Below, piece by piece: positions 24,101 to 36,100 of a DNA stretch of 64,000 nt. The stretch lies in NCBI RefSeq assembly GCF_905475465.1, contig NC_062251.1, positions 5,449,001-5,513,000 of the forward strand, written 5' to 3'. Made by a program: the position numbers and the translations under genes. Below the pieces are notes generated by a model. That model was not told the DNA's origin, did no database searches, and saw only the letters and a program-made list of their open reading frames with translations. Numbering within the stretch: the first letter of the stretch is position 1; each line of letters starts with the position of its first letter. This DNA comes from Pieris napi. Its lineage: Eukaryota; Arthropoda; Insecta; Lepidoptera; Pieridae.

Positions 24101-27100
24101 CATGTATTTGTATATCTATAATCACACTGTTTACACACTATATACAATATACATGCTAATGATAATATAACTAAATAAAAATTTGACGAATTTTATTATC
24201 ATTAAAATATTAATAGTGTCGAAAATTAATACAAATAATATTTTTTTAAATTTATTTGTATTAATTTTAACACGTAACATTTTAATTTACAATTCGTCAT
24301 TTGAGATTTCAATAAATTATTTTGCATAAAATATAAATACTAATATTTCATAAATTCTCTTTACGAAATTTTAATTTCAAAAATAGAATTTCTATAAGGT
24401 AATTCGCCCTTCTCACTCTCTCAATCGCTATCTCCCTTTCCTTCGACAAAAACGCAGCACATATTCGTGACGTTTCGGTTAAAAATTTTACCCTCATGCG
24501 CCTAAGAAGTTTCACTTCAAAATCTGAAATATTTTGAAACCTTTCAGAGCGATTAATAGAAGAATGGTCGACCAGACTTCGACTGGTTGAAGAGCAAGCC
24601 ACAACGAACGCTGAAGATGCAAGACGGAACCTGGAGACAACCAGAAGCAAACTCATAGCTGAGAAAAACGAACAGATCAGTAAGATGAAGGAAAAACATC
24701 GGTTGGAAATGGGTAAGTGACTTTTTTAATAAACAGATTTGATTATATATTCTCTCTAGCTGTTTTAGCAGCGCACGCCAGAATAGCTCGTAGATGGTAG
24801 ATTTTTGAAGTTATACTTCTTTAGGCGCGTTATGAAAAATTGATGGGAGTGAAATTTTACGATGCGCGCGCACCGTGACACAAAATTAACAGAATGAAGT
24901 TGCCCACTAATTGAAGTTATACTTCTTTAGGCGCGTTATGAAAAATTGATGAGAGTGAAATTTTACGATGCGCGCGCACCGTGACACAAAATTAACAGAA
25001 TGAAGTTGCCCACTAATTGAAGTTATACTTCTTTAGGCGCGTTATGAAAAATTGATGAGAGTGAAATTTTACGATGCGCGCGCACCGTGACACAAAATTA
25101 ACAGAATGAAGTTAGTGGCGCATGTTGGCACGCACGCCGCCTCTGTTCACTGTGTATTTATATTTATAATATTTATCCACATGCTTTGAGTTTTCATTAT
25201 ACAAGTGAGAAATTTTATATGTGCGTCTGAATTATAATCAGAAGTGATTTAAATTGAATATTTAAATCAATACTAATTAATATTAGATAATAGTAATAAA
25301 TATTTTTTTATTTAATTTTTCCAATGTAATCTGAACTTTATTGATTATAATGACTCCTTTTCCAGTCTTTGATTATTTAATTGTAATTAATTATTTGCAT
25401 GTAATCAAAAACTATTTTTAATAATGCCAAAGAAGTATAACTTCTTACGCGCGTACATAAGTACACGCACCCTTTTTTTTCCTACTTATTTGATATTTTG
25501 TACAATTCACGCAATATCTTTATATATTGTAGCCTATGTGTTATTCTGATTTTTAAGCTATTGTAAAATTTCATTAAAATCCATTCAGTAGTTTTTACGT
25601 GAAAGAGTAACAAACATCCATCCATACTTACAAACTTTCGCGTTTATAATATTAGTAGGATTAATCCTTATTAAAAATACTTTTCAATATTGGGATAAAT
25701 ACAGAAGAGCAATGGGAACAGTTTATGGAAGACAAAGAGAATTGCCTAGAGCGAATGAAGTCTGAATGTCGGCAAGAAGGTGATGAGGAGAGAGTCAAGA
25801 GGGAGAAAGACTTATTAGAAGAAATTGCAGGTATATGATTCACTTCTTTTCAGGAAACCACAGGTCTAAAGTGTCAGGCACAGAAGGCTGATCACCTACT
25901 TGCCTATTAGAAAATAATCACTAAACAAATACAGAAATCTGAGGCCCAGACCTAAAAGATTGTAGTGCCACTGATCTTTTCGTTATGAGCCTCCTGCCCA
26001 TTTGAACTCTGTTTTATAAAAAAAGGCCGGCAACGCACTTGCAACCCTTCTAGCAGTGTGAGTGTCTATGGGCGGCCGTATCACTTAACATCAGATGAGC
26101 CTCCTACCCATTTGCACTCTTTTCTATAAAAAAAGGCCGGCAACGCACTTGTGACCCTTCTGGCATTGTGAGAGTCTATGGGCGGCCGTATCACTTAACA
26201 TCAGATGAGCCTCCTGCCCATTTGCACTCTGTTCTAGAAAAAAAGGCCGGCAACGCACTTGCGACCCTTCTAGCAATGTGGGTGTCTATGGGCGGCAGTA
26301 TCACTTATCATCAGGATGAGCTTCTAAAAAGACTAGTAAATCCATAGGATATAATTGTTCTAAAACAAATGATGAACGCAGATGATAAAAATTTCCAGAA
26401 TTAAAATCTCAAGTGCAATCAAAATCACACGAATTCGACGCTTTAGCAACGAAAACCGCGGCCTGCGGTCGAACACTTGCCGTCACTGAACAGGAACTAA
26501 GGTAATTATTCACCCCCCCCCCCCCACAATCTCCCCCCTCCCCAGTCTTCTCACCCTATTAACCCCCTAATTAACTATTTATTTTGTCATTACTATGTCT
26601 TTATGTATTTCATGATTCTTTGGCCTCGGCTAAAAGAATTGTTTAATATTCTAATTTTGTGGTCAAAAAGTATCTGTACTAATTTGAGAGCACCTTCAGA
26701 GGAAATAAAACTGCAACAGTACTTCAAATACTTCGAGTATTTTTATTAATTTACAAAAGTACGATAATGTCAAAAAAAAAATTAAAAATATAATATACTA
26801 GTAGACTCGGCCAAGCGTTGCTGTGGCTAAGATTTTTGTTATATTACATAGTAGTAAACTATTCAAGAGAAACGGCAGGAGAACACCAATCCACCATGCT
26901 TTTTTGGTGGACATGCCATTAAAGTGTAGTTTATGTGAAACGTTGGTATTTATTTTGATAACGATCAATACCTAGGTACGAATAAAGAGCCTTTTCTAGC
27001 GGTGGTATTTTAATAAAAAAAATTAATAAAAGGAATATTGAAAAATGAATATAAGGATAATTGAAAAGATTGGTCACTGTGACAGTGTACCTTTAATGCT

Positions 27101-30100
27101 GGCATTGCTTTACTGCTATATATTCGTTGAGCGAGGAAAGCACCAGCTCTTGGTGACTGGAACTATCTACATTCTACCTGCCAACTTAAATATTAAACAT
27201 TAAATAAATTATGAGAAAAATTTCCTCTCTAGGTGATTAACATTCAAACTAACTCCATCTAAGTTTGGTAGCGAAATTAGTCCTGGGGCTTGAGACATCA
27301 CTTTTCGACGGTCTTGACCCACTAAATCAAATTGCTTTACCGTTAGTGGGTCAAGACCTTCGAAAAGTCTCAAGCCCTTGATACTAATATTGCCTTTTGG
27401 ACAAATTTGGCTACCATTGCATGTGAATGTCATTTAATGAACACATTTCATCAGACACATCAGTCCAAAGGGCAGTATTAATATTAACGACTAGAAGACT
27501 CGGCCAAGCGTTGCTGTGGCTAAGATTTTTGTTATATTACATAGTAGTAAACTATTCAAGAGAAAAGGCAGGAGAACACCAATCGACCATGCTTTTTTGG
27601 TGGCTATGCCATTAAATTGTAGCTTATGTGAAACGTTGGTAATTATTTTGATAAGGATCAATACCTAGTACGAATAAAGAGCCTTTTCTAGCGGTGGTAT
27701 TTTAATAAAAAAAATTAATAAAAGGACGCTTATTGTGACGTAACTATAAAAGATAGAGACATGCTGTCGCGACATTTTTTATAGAAAGTGATGTGTCCTG
27801 AAAAATTGTAACACATCATTTTGTTCTATCATTAATAGTTTTCGTAGCGCATGCGATTGAAGGAAGTTTTTTGTTTATATTTTACACCTTGGGTTAGATT
27901 ATTCCAGTTATAGTAAGCATCCCTATTTTTTTTGAAAATGAAACATAGCCTATGTCACTCGGGAATAGTGTAGCTTGCCAACGGTAAAATAATTTTTGAA
28001 ATCGGTCCGGTAGTTTCGGAGCCTATTCATTTCAAACAAACAAAAAATCAAACATTTTCTCTTTATAATATTAGTATAGATTAATGTCGCGTTCCATCGC
28101 GTTCGGTCTTTAGCCTTGTATTTTACCTCGATCCAAGTCTTTTTGACTCTCTTTGCTTAAACTGTAGTTTGTTTGGGACGGCCAGGCTTCCGCGTTCCTT
28201 GTGGATTCCAATCAAGCGTGCTGGGTATGATTGGAATCTCTGAGAGATAAATTCAAGGAAATTAATATACTTACCTTACCCTCGCCAATATATTTATGAA
28301 AATATTATGTATGTATACAAAAATTGTGATAAGTTTACTAGAATAGATCATACGCACAATGTTAATACTCGGAACAAACGCAGGCTGCAATTTTCCCGTA
28401 CTAGACTATTTATTAGTAATTCTTTTTTGGGAAAAGGGATACTCTTCTTTAATAAAATTCCAGAGGCTCTTTTATCTCTGCCTTTTAATACATTTAAGAA
28501 ATGTATTAAAGAAAAGCTGTGTAAAAAGGCTTACTATAAAGTTAACGATTATCTAGTTGATAAAATTGCCTGGGACTAGTGCTAGACAGGCTGCTTATAA
28601 TTAATTTGCGATATTTGTTTTAAAATAAGTTTGATAATTTGCTATTTTAAAAGAGTACCGAGAGTTTTTTACGCCGGCTTTTTCTCTCGGCCTACACCCT
28701 CTGTCTTTACCGATGAGAGATGCCTACAAATTCAAATTTAATGACGTGGAATAAGTGATAGTTAGGTCTCATGTTCCATAACAAACATGTTTATTTTATT
28801 TAAAGAAGTTTCACTTCTGACATGTGTACTTTGTACTCACAATTTTTTGTTCTATTAAGTCCCCATAAATAAACGTACCCTCTAAAAATCCCCAGAACAT
28901 CTTGATTCCCCCTAATATTGTGGGGATTAATAAGTAAAGCCTTAAACAAAACGCTGATACCGGGACCCGCCGTTCCTTCAACCACCTGCTCACCCGTTAA
29001 CCGTTTCCTGGAATATCTGGCTGCCAGCTCTGACTTGCTCCTTGCTTCAGTAGTGAGTCTTTTCCAGTATAAAACCCCTTGTTCGGAACAAAATAAGTGT
29101 ACTTAGTTACCTATATGAATAAAATTATTAAAAAAAAGTGAAACCATAGACTCGCGCCGATAACCGCTAACAAAAGTTCAAGGTCATAGACTTTTTATTT
29201 AATAGTAATATGCTCTAGTATCGTTTAGTACTTTAATACAGATACCCAAACGATAGACTCGCGCCGCTAACCGCTGACCGCTAACAAGAGTTCAAGGTCA
29301 TAGGCCATAGTTGATTTTTTTATTGGAACGAGGTTCCTTATCGCGCGTTGTGAAGGGGGCTAGACGGAAAAAATTCTTACGAAAAGTTGTCACGACACTT
29401 TTGCTATTTGCTATTGTAATACACCGGTTCTCGTCCGATCACCGAAGTTAAGCAACGTCGGGCGAGGTCAGTACTTGGATGGGTGACCGCCTGAGAACAC
29501 CTCGTGATGTTGGCTTTTTTTTGTAGGGATAAGAAATGAAAATTATTTTTGGAATCACTTAACTAAATTAGTCTTGTTGGAACGAAGTTATCGAGCGTTG
29601 CGAAAGGGGGCTAGACGGAATAAATTACGACCAAAAGTTGTAACGACACTTTTTGCTATAGTTGTTATATTTTACATTTTCGATTTAGCTATCGCGAACG
29701 TCCATACCACGTTGAATACACCGGTTCTCGTCCGATCACCGAAGTTAAGCAACGTCGGGCGAGGTCAGTACTTGGATGGGTGACCGCCTGGGAACACCTC
29801 GTGATGTTGGCTTTTTTTTTCGTCGTAAGATTGGTGTCGAGAAAATCTATCATACTGTTATGATACCAATTAACATATAAATTAATCGAAAGGAATTTCG
29901 TTCCATCCGGGTGTCCCTTGACACCCCTAAAGTTTTTTAATAGTAATCTGCTCTAGTATCGTTTAGTACTTTAATACAGATACAGAAATCTGAGATCCAT
30001 AGAGAAGTGTGTTTTTTTTAATAACCAAAAAAACAATGAATAAACATTGGTTTTAGTTTCGGCTGGGTCGGCGCTTTGCTGTCGGCCTGCTGCACGTGCG

Positions 30101-33100
30101 TCCTAACAGGATCATTCCGTCTCGCTCTAGCAACCTTTCTTTTACTATTAGCCTTCTTTTTCTATTCACGCATAAAGAAAAAACAAGGCGTTTGATTACA
30201 CTAAATGTCGCGTTAAATATATTTTTATTCTAATAATGTATGCGATATGTTTTTATGTTAAGCAAATTTAGAACTGCCATTTTGGACTGAGTTAAAACAT
30301 TTTAAGTTCATCAACACATTCATTCTAGTCATAACAATCATTGTTTAGCTCAAATTGCTAGTCTATAAATAATTTTTTCATTTATACTCATTTATTGTTA
30401 CTGAATGTTTAAATTTTATAAAATATACATAATAAAAATCTAATAATTTGAATGTTTTCTTTAATTATTCAAAATTTTATTTTAAATTATAAAATATTGC
30501 TTTTTATTCCATAACAAGCTATTCTAAATTCAAATATCCCGCTTCAATCTTTAGTCGCATATATTTTATATCTTCAACTATATTCCAAATTCAAAAACTC
30601 CCGCTAAAAATAAGCGGCGTAGTTAAACTTTGAATCTATACAAATTTATTTTTCTATTGTTTCTTAATTAAATTTAGAATACTGTATTCTAAATTCAAAT
30701 ATTTATGATTTGTAGAACATCTTGATACACAGAATACAATCACAACTTTCGACTCTATTCCAAATTCAAAAACTCCTTGAATTATTTCAATACAAACTTC
30801 TATATACCTACTTGACACTGGCTAATGCACAAACCGTGCCAGAGCCATAAAGGAAAAAAAAAAAAAAAAAAACTTCTATATGCAATACTCAATATCTCTG
30901 TCCCTTACTAACTTACCTAGAGAGGCACTAGAGCGAGAAAAAAACTTGCGAGAGAAGAGGGGAGATGATGCGGCTAAACTGAAGCAGGTCGAGAAGGCTT
31001 CGAGGGAACAAATTGAGCATTTGACAAGAAAGTGCGCATGTTTAAGAAAACTGTAAGTATATTAAATAAGGTCACTCTCATAATCGGGCATTAAATTTGG
31101 TAGCCCAATATTAACTTTTATGTACGACTCTGTGCGTTAAATAATAGAGGATTTTAGTTATACTCTATATTAAACCACTCCCGTACAAATAGAATATAAG
31201 CAAAATAATTAAATGTTAATTGCTATAAATCCCGCACGTTGATATTGCGACTGTCGGCCATCTTACGCCCGAACCCAATAATCAATCCACAATCTCAGAT
31301 TGAAAACAATCTGAGATCAGACTGTGACAGTCAATCGATCTCCTATCTGAATCCCAATAACCAAACCCTACGAAGACAATCCATTTTTGGCGACGGATAA
31401 AATGCTCTTTGTCGTTCCATTTTACCGAGTTTTCACTCATATTTGATGATCAATGTAAACCAAATAAAGTAAATAAAACCGTGCAAATAACTTTAAAATA
31501 TACATTTGTATGTTTTAAACATAACAAACAGTTTTGTTAATTATTTTAAAAACTGGTGTAAGTTAAAATCTGTTAAAATAATTTGTAATTGTTCAAATCG
31601 AGCTTTCGTCAACTGTCATTTTCATACACAGACACCGATACGACCTCTCATGGATAGCTTGTATCGACAGATGGTTATTATAATCCGTCGATTGATTATT
31701 GGCACACTTGTTACAACATTTGGATTAAGATTACTATCTCAGATGGTGGATTATGGATTGAGATAGGTTATTGGGTTCGGGCGTTAGTGACGTCGTCGAA
31801 CTGTCAGTGTCAGTACCGTGAGCAAGGTCAGCCAGCGCTTACGCGTATTGAGTTCATCTAACACGTGTTTTTTATTGCTTTTTATTTTCGTTATCCTGTT
31901 TTATTTTTGTTATCATACTTATCCTATTAAAATGAGCAAGAAAGTTAAATTAACAGCCGTGCTCGTGATATGATTATTAAAATGGACAATTATTTCGTTA
32001 AGGAGAAAGAGGACTCTAAGTTATTGATTCAAAATATAAACCGTGCCCTAAAAAATGCTTCGGACACTGAGGACATGCTAATTTCAAAGCAACATGTGAC
32101 GGACATTTGAATATTATTATTATTAACTTTTTTGTAGTCTGTACTTTTCTGCGGTGGATGACGTCACGCAGCTGTTATTGTGACAAGGTTCCATCGCCAT
32201 GTTAACGTAAAATTGTAAACACCGTTAGATTGTAATCTATCTCGCGAGATTATAAACTGTCGAAAGATTGTGAACCTCAGCTTACTGCTTACAATTTAAC
32301 GTATTATTATTCGGTAGATTGTACTACACTAACTTAGTTATCATTCAAACTTCTTTGGTCAATTACAGATTAATTTTACTTTCCAACAATTTCATATAAC
32401 TACCGAATAATAATACGTTAAATTGTTAGCAGTTCGTTGAGGTTCACAATCTTTCGACAGTTTATAATCTCGCGAGATAGATTACAATCTAACGATGTTT
32501 ACAATTTTACGGTGACAGCCATATGCGGGGCAATTTGGCTATACTCTCGGGGCGTAATTCCGACGATTTAGGAAATCGACACGCTTATAAAACTAAGAGA
32601 GCCTGAATGAGCAGAATGTACAGCCTTGGCTCGTACAGACTCCTTTGAGTCTTGACATAAAAGCCGGCTTCGGATCGGCTATTATTTTTAACAATAATTA
32701 TTAGTCTAATAGCGATTTAAACAGTTAAATCGACTTCAAGTCCCTATCTACATTGGTTAGCTAATGGCAAAAAGGTTTTATATTCAAGTGTACAACAATA
32801 CTGGCCACTTAGAAAAAAAAAAAATATTCTACACGAAATTATATTCTAGCCATAAACCTCTAGCCATAGCCAAACTAATCACTTTCTTTAACTAAATCTA
32901 ACGAATAAAGAGTTTTAATAATATATTATCTCTGTTATATTTGTATATTTCTGGGAAAAGAGTGGTAATACATTATTACATTTTAAACATTCGTCAAAAT
33001 GTGCCGTCGTAATGTACGGTTACTGTGTCATATGTTATCAATTTAAACGTTTCTATTCTAGTTTTGACGACATGCGCGCACGTTTGACAGCCCGTGAGCG

Positions 33101-36100
33101 CGTCGCCGCGGAGGAGTCGCGCGCAAAAGACAAGGAGCTGCATCATTTAAGGGCTGAGGTTGCCAGACTCACAAAGCTGCTCGTGGAGCAGGGGTAGGTC
33201 AGATATTACAATCATTGTTTGTTGAACGTGATATTAATGTAATTTTTGGAACGAAGTTCCTTACGGCAGGCTTGGAGGAGATAGGGATTTTGCTGCGCGA
33301 ACGAACTGAAAAGAATGTGATAGTAAAACCGTAAGAAAAAGTCCGTGGAATAAAACCGTTAAATGAGACGTGCGCAGGCGCGACAGTCGTATTCACAAGC
33401 GAGTATTGCGCAATATTTTTTAGTCTGTGTTTCGTCGGCAAGGAGGACACACGCGTGCTCGCTTCCCAAAAATGGCAGAATGATAATACGAAAGTTAAGG
33501 AAAGAGAGTTTATCGTTGTTTAGCCGTTGAAAAGGTGGTATTGCTCCCCTCGTGTTTGTATTTTTTTTCTCAAGTCTTTTAAGAGATTTGCAAATTGTGT
33601 CAATTCTACATTAGCCGAAGGAACTTCGTTCCTACCTGGTGTCCCAAACCGGGCAAACCGGCAGGAGGCTCACCTGATGTTAAGTGATACCGCCGCCCAT
33701 GGACACTCTCAGGTGGCTCGCGAGTGCGTTGCCGGCTAATTATCTACTTCAGAATAATAAGTAATCACTTAAATTATCTATAATAATTTATACAAAAAAA
33801 CTAATTGCAAAATATATTTTCTTATACGAGTAGATCCCAAAAACTCGGCGCAAGAACGAGAGCAGATGGTTGTGAGAAGAAAGAAGAAACAGAAGAACAG
33901 ACACAGAGGAGAAAGGGTACATTATTATGTTATTAAATATGTAGGTTTGTATAACACTTATTTACTACGAAACTTTAAAAAAAACGTGTGGCACTCGGGG
34001 ACTGCCGCGGGAAAGCTATTGCATAGCATTTTTATCAACTTATCCAATTATTATTATTTATGCAGTATTTTTTTCTTTGATATTAATTCAATCTACCACT
34101 CTACCAGACTCAGACTAACGCGCCTATATAATCTGTCTCACTCTAACGCGTATCGGCCGCGCTTACGCTACGTCACCGATCTCGTCAGAGAGATGTGAAT
34201 ACGCAGTATGCGTTCTGTCCCTCTCTAACGCGTATTGGCCGCACCTATTACGTCATCGTGTGTTTTTATTTTCGTTACGGAATTACTTGATTCGGTCACC
34301 GCGCACCAAGCCCGCGATAAAATCTATGCAATAGCTTAATAATAATGTGTAGGCTTTTCGCAGCGCAGCACTGGGTGGAACCTTCTTTCTTTGCATACAT
34401 ACGCTATATAAACTCATCTTACTTTTTAGCTTCTATTTCTTTAATGTGCAATTTTTGACAAGAGAACTTAAGAAGGTGCCAGAGCAGATCCATGCAACTT
34501 CCTCAGCAGTAGACCGCAATATCGCACCACACAACTCCCGAAACTCTTTGTATTGACTCCGTCGAATATACAATATAAATACTTCTTTCTTCTTCTTCTA
34601 TTAATTTCATTACATAATTATGTAGGATACACGAAATTAATAATTCCCACTATAAGGTAAAACGACTCGGCGAAAGGTCTCTATGGAGTTGCTGAGAATG
34701 TCCACCGCACGATAACGATAGGGTGGCAGGGCTGGCAAAATGCCACGGGCTCCCGACCCAAGAGAGCCCCTGCCCAAGAGATATTATGCTCTATGGATGA
34801 ATGTGAAGTCTCCAATACGCATTGGGCTAGCGTGGGGACTACAGACCACTCCCTCTCGCCTAAGAGACGAGGCCTATGGCCATTAGTGGGACATATACAA
34901 CGTGTAATTGAGTACGCTGAAAATCTCGAAGTTTATTATATTAAACTGATAAGATTTTTACTGATAGGGCCCCATCAAAAGAATTTGCCACGGGCCCCAG
35001 ATGGTGTAGTTATGCCACTGGTCCACCGAGTAATTTTTCCTCACAGTCTTAAATTAACACTTGCACATACAGTGTATATCTCGTCAAGACAAAATGTATG
35101 TCACAAAATGTATATGCTTGAGAAATCACTAAAACATATAATCTGTGTAAATCCATAATTAAGACATCATTTTAGACGGGCGTGACCCACTAACGACAAT
35201 TATTGTATGAAAATGGTCACACAAAGCGTAGCAAATGTCCAGTGATGCCAAATTCTATAGAATATTGCCTTAGGACCAACTTCAAATATCTCTAAATATC
35301 GATTAAAAACTCTTACAGTTTTTGTGGTTCGGCTTACGATACAATCGATCTTGGAGTATATTATATGATATTTCTGTTTGATGTTTATGTTTGGTTTAGT
35401 TTGTTGGTTTTTTTCGAGGCTTATTATAAATTGTGAAAATAAAAAAATTATCAGTGTTAGCCTAGTGGCTTCAGCGTGCGACTCTCATAGCTCAGGTCAA
35501 AGGTTCGATCCCAATGGACTTTCTTTCTATGTGCGCATTTAACATTTTTTCGTATGAAGGAGAACATCGTGAGGATACTGACATGTCTTAGACCCAAAAA
35601 GTTGACGGCGTGTGTCAAGCACTGGAGGCTGATCACCTACTTGCCTATTAGATTGACAAATGATCATGCAACAGATTCAGAAATCTGAGGCGAAGACCTA
35701 ATGAGGTTGTAGGGCCACTGATTATTTATTATTAATTAATATAAATTGTATAGAATCGTGCGTTTTTTTTTAATCTTGTATAAAGTATCCCTAAACCCCA
35801 CTAAATAAATGTACCGTTTTAAACCCCCAGGACATCTAGATTCCCCCTAAATTTGTAGGGAAAGCCCCCAACAACAACACTGCTGTCATTCCCATATAAC
35901 TTTCGATTAGCGTTAGTGGGTTACGACCGTCGAAGTGATTTTGTCTCAAACCCCTGGATCATTATTATTGTTATAAGTTATAAATACAATATATATTGAA
36001 TATCAAAATAATATATTTTTTACACAGGTGGAATATTAAAAACACCAGAATTGGCGCGTAAAAGGCCAACGTTGCCGGACCTCGAACCTCTCCCGCCCGA

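Larger units (their letters stand above)
29323..29930 (+). mobile_element. Palindrome-ended repeat carrying two 5S rRNA units
   Basis: The left end is GGAACGAGGTTCCTTA (29325). The right end is GGAATTTCGTTCC (29892) followed by the hairpin GGGTGTCCCTTGACACCC. Equivalent ends bound another repeat at 33248-33645 that has no 5S. A second head (TTGGAACGAAGTT, 29577) opens the second unit, so the head plus 5S is tandemly duplicated. Confidence 0.5.

Noticed and set aside
33866..34198. 110-codon frame near exon 14
   Set aside because: Out of phase with the gene by one base, and runs into a repeat.
34793..35158. 121-codon frame
   Set aside because: Lies within the repeat that is also present at 675-1003.
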